Shown: positions 26,013-35,672, counted from the stretch's first letter. The stretch: DNA of 62,823 nucleotides from NS-11 sp036505795 (GCA_036505795.1 DASXSU010000127.1:1-62823); one strand, 5' to 3'. Numbers and translations: made by a program. Notes: generated from the sequence alone by a model not told the origin.

Positions 26013-27425
26013 CTAGAGATTATCTATAGGGATTCCACGCATCAGTCTCCAGACAATGCGGATCCGCCGTCCGATACGTGCCCAGGCATCGCGGTCGCCG
26101 TGTAGCGCCAAGCTGAGGCGTAATCGCACTCTGGCTCTGTACTGATAGAGTTGGCTTATGGCTATCCATATCCGTCCGAGCGCAGCACTGCTGTTCAACA
26201 GCACGTTGTGCATAATCGAAGGGGCTGGCAGCCCATCTGACGCTCCAGCTGAGGTGGCATTTACTAGTTCAACGTCCGCAAGGTAGCGCCGCAGCGTGGT
26301 TGCCGCCTTGCGTTCGGTTATTTCCCACGCATTCGTGAACTCTCCTGCGTGCCAGCGCACGGATTTAAAAAATATCCGGTGTTTCAAGCGATCGAACACC
26401 CCGCTCAGCACCGCGGCGCGTAGAATCCCGCCTTTCAGGAAATTTCCAATAATGGGAAGTCGCTTAATCACACTAGTTTCAAGGTTCTGGGGACGATCAG
26501 CTAAAGGCGCCCAACTGAGAAGCATCATCTCATCGGAATCAGTGACAATGTGCATGCCGCCACTGTCGCCGAAATTTCGATAAATGTAGTCGCCATCGAG
26601 CGTCCATGTATCGAAGATGCTCGTATCATGGTCCACGACGGCCGCATAGTCACAGAGGATCGGCGCCCAACTTAGGGAATGAAGCACAATGCCATCCTCC
26701 CCCGGCACACGCCACCAGCAGGCACTCGGAAAGTCAGTAAAATACGCGGCCTGCCACTCATAGCGCTTCGATTCACTATGGAAGCTTCGTAAGCCAACGG
26801 TGACCATTTGCCGCGCGGTTATGGTAAGCGGTTGCCCGGTCTCCGACGGGCGCTCCCCCTCGCGGGTCAATCCTAGTAATTTAAAGTTCTCAAAGAGAGG
26901 TTCCTCCCCAAAACGCAGCGCAGCCATAAGCACAACCTTCACTCCGGAAGCTGCGTGCTTGTAGATGGCGCTGACGGTTCCATCAGAGACCATTAAGTCA
27001 GGGGTTAAGAAAACCCCGAAGGCCTTATCCTGATAAGCCTTTTGTGCGGCAAGCTTGTGCCCCACACCCATATGCTCGCAACCCGATCTGCCGGATGGCG
27101 CAGACGGAATTTCGATAAAGTAAGGCTCTATGCACTCCTGTAACCGCAAAAAGATTTTTGTTGCTTGGAGCACTTCCCAATCCTCAGACGTAGTACAGAA
27201 AATAAACTTGTTTTTTGTTCCTTCAAGGACAGGAATATTGTTTGCAGAGAGAAGACTTGGAAGGCAGAAATCAGTAAGATACCGATGAAATCTGTCTCCC
27301 CAGAAGACGACGATAAAATAAAATGGTCTCAATTCTGCAATTTCACCGATTCTTGATTCGTCCGGGACGACGCATGTCGCACTATCTCTTTCGCAACTGT
27401 TCGTTTGTCGCACCTCATTCATCAT
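26013..27425 (-). CDS. Unrecognised glycosyltransferase-like protein, paralog A
   Basis: 470 aa from ATG 27425 (a TTG four codons earlier is possible). It shares with two genes at 28.7-31.8 kb an ordered motif set: RPFYFIVVFWGD, NNIPVL, KFIFCTTSEDW, GVFLTPDLMVSDGTVSAI, LHSLSWAPILCDY, FDTWTLDGDYIYRNF and TDSDEMMLLSWAP. The repeated acidic motifs (PDLMVSDG, LDGDY, TDSDE) and position in a glycan cluster suggest a GT-A-like nucleotide-sugar transferase, but I do not recognise a named family. No signal peptide; it is probably cytosolic. It diverges head-to-head with the plus-strand gene at 27.5 kb. Confidence 0.6.
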   Translation of the reverse strand: MMNEVRQTNSCERDSATCVVPDESRIGEIAELRPFYFIVVFWGDRFHRYLTDFCLPSLLSANNIPVLEGTKNKFIFCTTSEDWEVLQATKIFLRLQECIEPYFIEIPSAPSGRSGCEHMGVGHKLAAQKAYQDKAFGVFLTPDLMVSDGTVSAIYKHAASGVKVVLMAALRFGEEPLFENFKLLGLTREGERPSETGQPLTITARQMVTVGLRSFHSESKRYEWQAAYFTDFPSACWWRVPGEDGIVLHSLSWAPILCDYAAVVDHDTSIFDTWTLDGDYIYRNFGDSGGMHIVTDSDEMMLLSWAPLADRPQNLETSVIKRLPIIGNFLKGGILRAAVLSGVFDRLKHRIFFKSVRWHAGEFTNAWEITERKAATTLRRYLADVELVNATSAGASDGLPAPSIMHNVLLNSSAALGRIWIAISQLYQYRARVRLRLSLALHGDRDAWARIGRRIRIVWRLMRGIPIDNL

Positions 27426-27495
27426 TGACTGACTCAAGCGTGGATGATATCAGAAAAAGCTCATTGAGCGGATAGGATTACGGTCAGGTGGAAGG

Positions 27496-28716
27496 GTGAG
27501 CGTGAAGAGCAATAATAACCTCAATGACCAAAAAAACGTGAGACGATTGACAAGCCTCTCGGACACCCTGAGGAGCGAAGGGCTATTTTGGGTCCTGCGA
27601 CGGATTCGGCACCGCACGCCATTCACAGCAACTGGCCGGGCCCTGCATGCCAATCTGCGGTGGTCTCTGGGTATGATATTGTTTATTCCGAGGGCGATCA
27701 AGCGCATGTTGGAAAGTACGCGACTGATGAAGCGTCAAGATGTACTCTACGCCTTTTATGATCTTCAGGTAGCGCCCATTACCTACGACGCGAGCTGGTT
27801 CGCGGCTGCTGCCGATCTCAAGCGACGACAGCTGGGCTTGAGTCGGATTCATTTTGTGATTCTCCCAGGAGGGAAAGATGGCTTCCGAGAGGAACGGACA
27901 GCGTATGAGTCAACGGTTGACTCGGCAACGCGACTATGGCGGCTCCACAATATTGTCGTTCCCATACTGACCCTTGTGCCGGCTTTCGGCGGCCTGACCC
28001 TTCTGCCCTCCCGATCTGAGGTCGGCTCTTTCCGCGCGGTCGCGCAGAACCGTCTCTATCCGGAACATTACGAGCCCAGCTTGCCGGTCAGCCACCTGCC
28101 TGTTGAATTGCTCAGCCTCCCTGTAAACGACGGCGAGCCCATCGGCACTCTGCGGGCTCCCATACAAGCGCGCCGCTACATTGATCGCTGGGTCGCGCAA
28201 CGCCTATCGGGTCGCAAGCTTATCACAATCACGGTCCGCGACTATTTGTTCATGCCCGCACGCAACAGCAATGTTGAGGCGTGGGCTGCTTTTGCAAAAC
28301 GACTGGATTCGGCCAAGTATTTCCCCGTCTTCATTCTCGATACTGAACGGACGCTTGATCCCTTACCTGACGCACTTTTAGGCTCTGAGGTCCTTCGCGA
28401 GGCATCCTGGAATGTCTGGCTTCGGATGGCTCTTTATGAAACCAGCTATTTGAACCTGGGGGTCAACAATGGGCCTTTGTTTATGTGCATGATGAATACG
28501 CTGACTCGGGTCTTAATTTTTAAAATTCTTACGCCCAGCGTGCCTCAGACGACAGATGAGCTCATGTCAAAGCTCGGCTTCACAATCGGCGGCCAAGTGC
28601 CTTTTGCAACCCCATTTCAACGGCTGGTATGGGAGGAAGACGACCTCGAAACGATCGAGCGCGAATTTTACGGTCTTGTTGAACAGATCGGAGCGGAAAC
28701 CATCAAAAATGAGTAA
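27496..28716 (+). CDS. Unrecognised GT-B-like protein, the only plus-strand gene of the island
   Basis: 406 aa from GTG 27496; GTG 27502 has a better-placed GGAAGGG and may be the real start. The N-terminal ~80 residues are basic with a hydrophobic stretch (LRWSLGMILFIPRAIKRM) that may associate with the membrane. The C-terminal half has RKLITITVRDYLFMPARNSN, FPVFILDTE and LNLGVNNGPLFMCMMN, reminiscent of the donor half of GT-B enzymes that use an NNGP loop. No family is assigned. It lies between paralogs A and B in opposite orientation and its stop is 2 bp from the convergent stop of paralog B. Confidence 0.55.
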   Translation: MSVKSNNNLNDQKNVRRLTSLSDTLRSEGLFWVLRRIRHRTPFTATGRALHANLRWSLGMILFIPRAIKRMLESTRLMKRQDVLYAFYDLQVAPITYDASWFAAAADLKRRQLGLSRIHFVILPGGKDGFREERTAYESTVDSATRLWRLHNIVVPILTLVPAFGGLTLLPSRSEVGSFRAVAQNRLYPEHYEPSLPVSHLPVELLSLPVNDGEPIGTLRAPIQARRYIDRWVAQRLSGRKLITITVRDYLFMPARNSNVEAWAAFAKRLDSAKYFPVFILDTERTLDPLPDALLGSEVLREASWNVWLRMALYETSYLNLGVNNGPLFMCMMNTLTRVLIFKILTPSVPQTTDELMSKLGFTIGGQVPFATPFQRLVWEEDDLETIEREFYGLVEQIGAETIKNE

Positions 28717-28718
28717 CC

Positions 28719-30035
28719 TCATTTTTCAAGGCTACTGCTGCGGTATCGGCTCTGCCGACCCACCCGGACCCATTCGATCACAAATATCGCGCGTCGACGA
28801 ACTTTCTCGTGCACACCGAATTGTTCGAGAACAGGCTTCAGGAATGGCCAAAAGCGTTTTGTTCTGATATCCAGCCAAGTGGCCAGATGCGGCCTGATAC
28901 TGCCTTTCCTGATAACGGCAAGGATTCTGTTGAATCGTACGGTTACCGCGGCCATTCTTTCTAAGACCGGATGGATCACGTCTACCTGCTCGATCACTCT
29001 GTTCGTACGAGATACTGTCCTCTTCCACACAGGCGTGATCTCACGAGAGTGGAGATAGACCGGCGTAGAAAAGATTTGACGTTTCAGGGGATCCATGACC
29101 GAACTGTCCCGAAGAGTTCGCACCATTTGGATCTTTCGGAATTTGGCAATCCATCGATTCATATTTCTATACTCGTACGAGAATTCGTAATGAAGCTCCG
29201 ACTCCTTCGTGAAACTCACCAATGAGATCTCGTCGCTATCGGCGACGACGTGGATATCTCTAAATTCACAGAAATTTCTGTACACGTAGTCGCCATCAAG
29301 CGTCCACTTGTCGAACGTATCCGTGCAATGCGCATCAAGCCCTCCATAGTTCACCAGCAGGGGGGCCCAACTAAAACTATAGATGATGATGCCGTTGCCC
29401 CGGGGTACCTGCCAATACACAGAAATGGGTGAACTAGCAAAGTAAGGCTTGTCGAATTCGTAGCGGAGAGTCTCGCTGTGAAGGCTAGGCAGCGCGAGAC
29501 GCATCAATTCCCTCGGAGTCACGGTCATCGGCTGACCCTGTTTCATGTAACCTGCCATTTGCAAGGCCGGTTGCAGCTTTTCATAGCCAAAGCGGATGGC
29601 AACAACCAGCACCACCTGTTTGCCGGCGCTTGCCAATCGTTGAAGGGCGGCTACCGACCCGTCAGACAGCATCAAATCCGGCGTGAGGAATACTCCGTAC
29701 GCGCGATCTTCGAACGCCCGTGCCGACAAACTCCGATGTCCTTTTGACATCACGAGCATCTTCAAGTCACCAGGCTCCGGAAATGTCATCTCCACCCATT
29801 CAATTTCGATATAATTCTTAAGCAAGCTTATTAATGCATGGCCTTGAAGTTCGTCCCAGTCCACGCGTGTTGTGCAAATAATGAAACGATTTTTGCGACC
29901 GGGATCGAGCGATGGAATGTTTCCATTGGCAAGTAGCGATGCCAAACAGATATCAGTAAAATAGCCGCGGTACTCTGATCCCCAAAAGACAACAAGGAAG
30001 TAAAAAGGTTGGTTTTCTTCGCGACTGACGCTCAC
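28719..30035 (-). CDS. Unrecognised glycosyltransferase-like protein, paralog B
   Basis: 438 aa from GTG 30035 with GGAAGAGG upstream. Motifs in order: FYFLVVFWG (11-19), CTTRVDWDELQ (54-64), GVFLTPDLMLSDGSVAAL (114-131), SFSWAPLLVNYGG (220-232), FDKWTLDGDYVYRNF (241-255), ADSDE (265-269). The C-terminal ~130 residues are basic and variable between paralogs. Just upstream on the same strand lies the decayed 3' end of a wzt gene whose TGA overlaps this GTG, so an ancestor of this gene was coupled to an ABC exporter. Function inferred only: a sugar transferase for the exported polymer. Confidence 0.6.
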   Translation of the reverse strand: MSVSREENQPFYFLVVFWGSEYRGYFTDICLASLLANGNIPSLDPGRKNRFIICTTRVDWDELQGHALISLLKNYIEIEWVEMTFPEPGDLKMLVMSKGHRSLSARAFEDRAYGVFLTPDLMLSDGSVAALQRLASAGKQVVLVVAIRFGYEKLQPALQMAGYMKQGQPMTVTPRELMRLALPSLHSETLRYEFDKPYFASSPISVYWQVPRGNGIIIYSFSWAPLLVNYGGLDAHCTDTFDKWTLDGDYVYRNFCEFRDIHVVADSDEISLVSFTKESELHYEFSYEYRNMNRWIAKFRKIQMVRTLRDSSVMDPLKRQIFSTPVYLHSREITPVWKRTVSRTNRVIEQVDVIHPVLERMAAVTVRFNRILAVIRKGSIRPHLATWLDIRTKRFWPFLKPVLEQFGVHEKVRRRAIFVIEWVRVGRQSRYRSSSLEK

Positions 30036-30176
30036 AATGTTGCCTCTTCCTGAGTGGCATTCATCTCATGATAGACTTCGATCACTTCGCCTACTCCGCC
30101 ACTCACATTCATGACACCACGCGTTTTGGGCTAAACTGCTTGCTCAGCAATGTGCACCAGCACGAAAAGAGTGTCC
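30032..30176 (-). pseudogene. Relic of the wzt 3' end upstream of paralog B
   Basis: On the minus strand this gap reads RGVMNVSGGVGEVIEVY then HEMNATQEEATL and a TGA. The intact Wzt at 40300-41076 ends NRGVMIASGGVDEVIDVY, HEMNANANLEEGTS. Upstream the similarity continues weakly (DTLFVLVHIAEQAV against SSILVLASHSDTL) across an in-frame TAG. The DNA also aligns: CATTCATCTCATGATAGACT here, CATTCATTTCATGATAGACG at the intact gene. About 45 codons of C-terminus survive; the rest of wzt and all of wzm are missing. Confidence 0.85.
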
Positions 30177-30212
30177 TATCTTTTCCGGCCTTATTTAGGG
30201 TTGGCCCGCATC

Positions 30213-31748
30213 TCATTTCTCCGGATTGCTATTGTGGCCTGCCCGCAGAAGACCTAGGACATGCTTCATATCGAAACCGCATTGTTTGCACTCGGTCATG
30301 AACCAGGAGCATTGTGACCACAGCCATCGGATTGTAAACACCGGGCAAACGAGACTCACCCCTGGTTCCGCCCAATGCGTATCAGTCCAGTTGTAGTGCG
30401 TTTCCCTGGCCCATCCTAATTTTACCTTCGCGCGCCACCACACAAATCGCCGGTATCGCCAATACCAATTGAAGATGAAGTAGCCCGAGATGGTGCGAGT
30501 CACGACATGCCGGTACGGTCTGATAACGACCAGCCAGAACAATATGATCAACCACCACACGAATCCGTTCGGTGAAGATTCATCGGCGAACCATTCCACG
30601 ACCCAATCAGAAAATCGGCTTCCGCCGGTTCCCGAATAGGTATAGACATCGGAGACAAACTGTCTTTCTATGTGGCGAGGCATATTATTTGGATAGGAGG
30701 CCGAGGCAAGGATGTCCTCGGTGTGTTTCTGCCAGTCCTGCCATCCCGGAGTGAGATCGGTGCTGTGCAAGTACACTGGCTGCTGGAAAATGGATCGCTT
30801 CAAAGGATCCATGATCGGGCTGTCCCTCAAGTCCCATATCCGCTGAGCCTTGGCCGAAACGGCGAAACGGTTCCACCACCGCCGCCTGGGATCCACGGTC
30901 AGATCGAAATGCAGGTCGGCTTCCTTGGTAAAACTGACGAGCACCAGCTCATCGCTGTCTCGGCACACATAGACATCGTCCGGATCGGGAAAATTCCGGT
31001 GGATGTAGTCGCCGTCCATGGTCCACTCGTCGAAGGTGCTCGCATCGTGATCTCTGAGCGCCGCGTAATCCACCAGCAGCGGAGCCCAACTAAAACTATA
31101 AATAATCATGCCGTGACCTTCAGGAACCCACCAGTAGACTGAGATCGGCAGGTCGGCGAAGTACGGCGCATCGAACTCGTACCGGAGCGTTTCGGTGTGC
31201 AGATGCTGCAGCGCTATGCGCATCAGATCGCGAGCCGGCAAGACAAGGGACTGTCCGGATTTGAGGTACCCTTGCCGTTCCAGCTCTTGCAGAAGCGTTT
31301 CCTGCGCGAAACGGATCGCCACGGACAACACCACTTTTCGCCCCGCTTCGGCCAGCCGCTGCATCGCAGCCACGGAGCCGTCTGACAAAACCAAATCCGG
31401 AGTGACAAAGATACCGTAGGCACGGTCTGCAAAGGCCCGCATGGTTACCTGCTTGTGACCTCTCGACATAACCAGCATCTTGAGGTCGTCCGGCTGGGGG
31501 AACGGCATCTCGAACCAGACAGGTTCGAGATATCGTGTCATCTGCTGGAAGAGGGGTTCGGATTGCAGCGCGTCCCAGTCGGAGCGAGTCGTCACAATCA
31601 GAAATTTGCTCTTCCGGGCCGGATTGAGCACGGGAATGTTGTTGGGAGAAAGCAGGGAGGCCAGTAGCAGATCAAGAAAATACCGGCGATGGGCGTCTCC
31701 CCAGAAGATGACGGTAAAGTAAAATGGTCGCAAGGTGTTGCTCGCCAT
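30213..31748 (-). CDS. Unrecognised glycosyltransferase-like protein, paralog C with hydrophobic C-terminus
   Basis: 511 aa from ATG 31748 (a TTG at 31772 would add eight residues). It carries the same motif series as paralogs A and B: RPFYFTVIFWGD, NNIPVL, FVTPDLVLSDGSVAAM, YSFSWAPLLVDYAALRDHD, FDEWTMDGDYIHRNF, RDSDELVLVS. Unlike them it has a ~130-residue C-terminal extension with one or two membrane-like segments (GFVWWLIILFWLVVIRPYR) and a Trp/Arg-rich part. The extension may anchor the enzyme at the membrane. It lies downstream of the GT-C-like gene. Confidence 0.6.
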   Translation of the reverse strand: MASNTLRPFYFTVIFWGDAHRRYFLDLLLASLLSPNNIPVLNPARKSKFLIVTTRSDWDALQSEPLFQQMTRYLEPVWFEMPFPQPDDLKMLVMSRGHKQVTMRAFADRAYGIFVTPDLVLSDGSVAAMQRLAEAGRKVVLSVAIRFAQETLLQELERQGYLKSGQSLVLPARDLMRIALQHLHTETLRYEFDAPYFADLPISVYWWVPEGHGMIIYSFSWAPLLVDYAALRDHDASTFDEWTMDGDYIHRNFPDPDDVYVCRDSDELVLVSFTKEADLHFDLTVDPRRRWWNRFAVSAKAQRIWDLRDSPIMDPLKRSIFQQPVYLHSTDLTPGWQDWQKHTEDILASASYPNNMPRHIERQFVSDVYTYSGTGGSRFSDWVVEWFADESSPNGFVWWLIILFWLVVIRPYRHVVTRTISGYFIFNWYWRYRRFVWWRAKVKLGWARETHYNWTDTHWAEPGVSLVCPVFTIRWLWSQCSWFMTECKQCGFDMKHVLGLLRAGHNSNPEK

Positions 31749-31887
31749 GGCAGCTACGGTAGGATTCCTCAAGAGATGATTTATTTCAAGCTAAATGCTC
31801 TTCAGGTCCCGAACCGAGCAAAAAATGATCGAGTACTACCCACAGCACCTCTTCTCAGACATCATAGTCAGGAGATCGATACCCGGA

Positions 31888-34269
31888 CTAAAGAACCGAT
31901 GTCTCGCTGACCGTGAAGATCTTCCCCAATTTCCCATTACCTGTCGCTATTTTCGATGGTTTGGCCGGTCCTCCGCGAATGTCGACGCCGCGAAACGACC
32001 CTGCTTCGCGAACGCCGAGTGCACGCCAGTCCTGAGCGTCCTCCGCGCGGCACCCTGCGTTTTCTAAAGGCCCAAATACGAACGAAATGATGACGGCCGT
32101 TTCCCTCTCGAACAAGACCCCGATCTGGTGAGCGTTCACACGATGCAGCGTGGGAAGATGGCCGGTGAATTTCGATCCCTGAGACACGCGCAGGCAACGA
32201 CTAAATTCGAATGGAAGTACGACCAGTGACCACCCGGAACTGGTGGCCTGGAAGTCAAGTTGTCCGCGTACAATATTCAGGCGCGTATGCGCGGTCGACA
32301 CGAGAGACGCGGGTATCAGTTGATCGGCGACGACCTTCTTTCGGAAATCGAACTCTTGGTCAGCCATGATTTCCAAGGCGTCTGACAAGGACCCGGCAAA
32401 AACCACCTCTGTCGGACTGTAGTTGCCGATGTTGGGATGGGGGATTTCATAGAGATAAAGGCTATGCTCACCTAACCTCTGTGTGATTAAGGGCGGAGGA
32501 GCGGAATCGATTAGCTCGTTGTGGATAACGTAACGAATGCCGAAAAAGGCCATCCAGCGAGCATCGTACCGACTCGGGTAAAGAAACTGTGGCTGCTTGT
32601 AATGAGTCGGCTCGGTTAGGAAGTAGTTCATCGTCGCTACCGTACCGGGCGCAACGAATCGACTCACGTCGAACAGCGTGGGGATGGCATTAACCATCGT
32701 CGAATGACGGAAATCGGCTCCCCTTGTTATGGCGAACGCGATATCGTGATCAAGGTTCTGCTGCGCCTCGTAAATGTATTGTCTCCCATCAGGCAAGACA
32801 TCCACTTTCTTAGTACGTGCGATGTTGGCCAACCGACCTCTAAAAGCCTCCGTCCTTTGCAATCCTATATTGTTGCTGAGAAACGGATAAATTTCCCCAG
32901 GAGGTGTTTGAGCGTACCGATATGACGGCCATCCTAAGTTGGCGTGCTTAAGGTGCAAGGCTGTACTCCATACAAGAATGCCTATAACTACCAACACGAT
33001 CATTCGGTCAAGCGAGAGTTCGACTGAGATTCGCCTCGCGAGGTGGTGCGACACATAATCCCACCACTCACTGCGTCTGCTATGAACGGCAAGAAAGCTT
33101 AACAAACGATAGAGAATGACGATTCCGATCGAGAACATGACAGCCCAGAGCGGCGCCATGATGGCTTCAAGATATGCCCATTGCCAGGTCAGGTACCCGC
33201 CGAGTGTTACGAGGAAAAGAATCAGAAACCTAAATAGACTGCTGTCACGCCGATTAAGGAAAAAGAACAACGACACGCCGAACGAGACCAAGGTAAAGAT
33301 CGCGAACTCCTTGCTTATCCATGCAGGTACTCCAGACCTGGCAATGTGAAATGCCTGGTAAAAATCGAAGTTTCCTAATGCATCATAAAGGCCGCTCAGC
33401 CGTTGAAAGAACAACATCAGAGGACGCCCCGGATCGAGGCTGAGCAAATCAATCCAATTATACCTGTAATAGGACTCTAAGTAGTTGAATATACCTAGCA
33501 GCCAGAAAGCCAGGACTAGGAGTAGCCCAGAAAGAGTCTTCATGCCCATTTCTTTCCAAGTCGAGGAGAGCAAGGTCGCACCGAGACATGACCAAGCAAG
33601 CATGAAGAACAACAGCACTGTGAACTGCACAAGCGCCATGACAGAATACAGCGCGATGAGTACCAAGAGGAGTGCTATCACAAAAGCCGAAGCTGCGCTG
33701 CCCTGGCCTACTTGGAAGAACAGTCCTGTGAACAAGATAAAGAGCGCAGAGACCGTGTATAGCCCTGGGATGATGATACTGAGTTCCACCCAGGCAATGT
33801 AGGGCCAGCCGTAGGGGAGAAAGGCGAGGCAGGCGGTCCATGCTGAGAGCGCGGCGACAAGCGTGGGCAATCGAAGTAGCCAACTTGCAAGGAATACCGC
33901 TGCGAAGATTTCAATTGAGAACCCGGTATAGACGGCGACGACTGTCCAATTGTCGGGAACCAGCCTTGCAAGCAAAAACGCTGGCAGAATGCGTGGATTG
34001 AGTCCGTAGTCGACATTGCCATAGACGAGTACGTTTGCAGTCTGGGAAAGGAAGGGAGCCTTATCCAACTGCTTAATGATATTGATGAAGAAGTGATATA
34101 GATCCCCAGTAAAAAGAATCTGGTCCCGATTGCGAAACAACAGCAGGAGGGACAATACCCCGAAGGCCAGCGTGTGCGTTAGAAAAATCTTCGTACGCGT
34201 GCGCAAAGTTTCCGGGGGGGCCCGGAATGGCGCATCAAGCCAGGCTTGAAGCGCGGCGAGGCGGATCAT
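31888..34269 (-). CDS. Large GT-C-like multi-span membrane protein
   Basis: 793 aa. A short basic N-terminus precedes about eleven or twelve hydrophobic segments up to residue ~430, then a soluble C-terminal domain of ~330 residues that should be periplasmic. The first outside loop holds ILFTGDLYHFF with an acidic residue, as in GT-C enzymes of the PMT/ArnT/YfhO type that take sugars from polyprenyl phosphate. No precise family is claimed. Its ATG overlaps the stop of the SGNH-like gene by 4 bp, in the GT2-Gfo-SGNH-membrane run. A partner GT2 of DPM-synthase type (36.7 kb) could provide its lipid-linked sugar donor. Confidence 0.65.
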   Translation of the reverse strand: MIRLAALQAWLDAPFRAPPETLRTRTKIFLTHTLAFGVLSLLLLFRNRDQILFTGDLYHFFINIIKQLDKAPFLSQTANVLVYGNVDYGLNPRILPAFLLARLVPDNWTVVAVYTGFSIEIFAAVFLASWLLRLPTLVAALSAWTACLAFLPYGWPYIAWVELSIIIPGLYTVSALFILFTGLFFQVGQGSAASAFVIALLLVLIALYSVMALVQFTVLLFFMLAWSCLGATLLSSTWKEMGMKTLSGLLLVLAFWLLGIFNYLESYYRYNWIDLLSLDPGRPLMLFFQRLSGLYDALGNFDFYQAFHIARSGVPAWISKEFAIFTLVSFGVSLFFFLNRRDSSLFRFLILFLVTLGGYLTWQWAYLEAIMAPLWAVMFSIGIVILYRLLSFLAVHSRRSEWWDYVSHHLARRISVELSLDRMIVLVVIGILVWSTALHLKHANLGWPSYRYAQTPPGEIYPFLSNNIGLQRTEAFRGRLANIARTKKVDVLPDGRQYIYEAQQNLDHDIAFAITRGADFRHSTMVNAIPTLFDVSRFVAPGTVATMNYFLTEPTHYKQPQFLYPSRYDARWMAFFGIRYVIHNELIDSAPPPLITQRLGEHSLYLYEIPHPNIGNYSPTEVVFAGSLSDALEIMADQEFDFRKKVVADQLIPASLVSTAHTRLNIVRGQLDFQATSSGWSLVVLPFEFSRCLRVSQGSKFTGHLPTLHRVNAHQIGVLFERETAVIISFVFGPLENAGCRAEDAQDWRALGVREAGSFRGVDIRGGPAKPSKIATGNGKLGKIFTVSETSVL

Positions 34270-35672
34270 TCTCCTGCCATCGGCAAGAATCCGTCATCGC
34301 GCAGTCTGCGTATCACGAGCGCTGCGACAGCTCGCGCATTCACCTCGTGACCTTTGTCCGACCACTTCTCCTGCGCTAATCCTACTTGGTACCAAGCCTC
34401 CAACCCACCACCCTGCGTTGGGAGATACCCCGCCATATCCTCGATGCGGAATCTGGGATTCGAGCGCTGCAACGCTTTGACCATAGGCAGGTCTGCCGGC
34501 TTCGGTGTAAGTTCTGTGTAGTTCCGGTTAACTATCATGAGCGTCGCGGGAAAATCATCCAAGATGGCGGCCAGGTGCCTCGACGCATTTTCTACCCTGA
34601 CTTCCGGCTTCAGCGGTGGGATTACGCTGACCGTAGCTGTGCTATTGAAAGTCCGAACCTGTAGAGGATCTGAGAGCCGTCCGGCCAGCGCGAGAGGCCA
34701 AGTGAGTCTCCAGTCATGCCACACCAGCTGTCCTACATAGTCGAAAACGATCTGATCCTGTACCTTCGACAGTGCTTGGGCGTCATGCGCTAGAGCCTTT
34801 GGCAACCAAAGTCCGAAGGGCCTTCCGGTGTTGCAATCCGGATCTCTCAGGCGCCGACCCTCTCCATAGCATGTAACAATTAACCATGCCCGCAAGCCGT
34901 TAGGGGCAGCGAACGGCTCCCAGAATGTTTTGTATTGGGGTCCACTGGGTATACGCGCATCCGGATTTGGCATGCGGTCGAAAAGATGTTCGGCTATGTT
35001 GACAATCAAAAGATCGGGCTTGAGGCCACGGGCCTTATCTATCCAGACACGGCTGAAGGTATCGAAATCCGCGTCTGGCCATCCGAAGTTGATGACCTCG
35101 ATAGGGCCGATCTTATGTAGCTCCGGGTCGCGGTTCAAGATATCTTGAAGGTGGTCCGGCCAAGATTTATTTGCAGTCGTAGCCGCAGTGAGCTCATCGC
35201 CGAGGACGACAATACGGAAAGTGGGGTGTGCCCGCTTCACCTTGAAATCATTTACCGAAATCAGTCCAAGATTGTTCAGGTGGAACCGGCTCTCCTGTTT
35301 GATCGCACCGTTTCGTTCGAACCACCAGAAAAACCCATCGCGGTTCGTTAAGAAAAGCCCGTGCGCTCCTGGGCTAGGTATAGAATTTGGGTACGCTTGA
35401 AGTTGCTCTGCCGATCCACTCTCAATTGAATGGGGTGCGCGCAAAGCTTCTATATGCGGCGGTGTGCGGCCTTGGTCGTCAAATAACAGGTCTGCAAAGC
35501 TAAAAACCAACCCTCCGGTGTAACCAACCGACCGATACATTGACTGCGCTTCGACAATCTGGGCAATTCGTACGTAACGAAAAGCTAGCTCTGCGATCAG
35601 CGTTGCCGCCAACACAACCATAACAGTGCGCGCGACGAAGCGTCTCGTACAGACCACATGCGTGAGTCTCAT
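34266..35672 (-). CDS. SGNH-like membrane-anchored protein with GDE in place of GDS (copy 1)
   Basis: 468 aa from ATG 35672, which overlaps the Gfo/Idh/MocA stop in an ATGA. Signal anchor at ~15-33, then a WFE...FHLNNLGLIS segment and an SGNH-type core: FRIVVLGDELTAATT (GDE ~158-160), WPDHLQDILN, VINFGWPDAD, KPDLLIVNIAEHLFDRM and the C-terminal KWSDKGHEVNARA with Asp and His. The block I Ser is Glu, so ordinary esterase chemistry is doubtful. Two relatives lie at 56.5-59.2 kb with the same change. It is likely periplasmic and acts on the polysaccharide. Confidence 0.7.
   Translation of the reverse strand: MRLTHVVCTRRFVARTVMVVLAATLIAELAFRYVRIAQIVEAQSMYRSVGYTGGLVFSFADLLFDDQGRTPPHIEALRAPHSIESGSAEQLQAYPNSIPSPGAHGLFLTNRDGFFWWFERNGAIKQESRFHLNNLGLISVNDFKVKRAHPTFRIVVLGDELTAATTANKSWPDHLQDILNRDPELHKIGPIEVINFGWPDADFDTFSRVWIDKARGLKPDLLIVNIAEHLFDRMPNPDARIPSGPQYKTFWEPFAAPNGLRAWLIVTCYGEGRRLRDPDCNTGRPFGLWLPKALAHDAQALSKVQDQIVFDYVGQLVWHDWRLTWPLALAGRLSDPLQVRTFNSTATVSVIPPLKPEVRVENASRHLAAILDDFPATLMIVNRNYTELTPKPADLPMVKALQRSNPRFRIEDMAGYLPTQGGGLEAWYQVGLAQEKWSDKGHEVNARAVAALVIRRLRDDGFLPMAGE

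Noticed and set aside
34266..35672. Ser-to-Glu in GDS as a sequencing error
   Set aside because: Three diverged genes have Glu at the same place in a conserved VVxGxExTA context.
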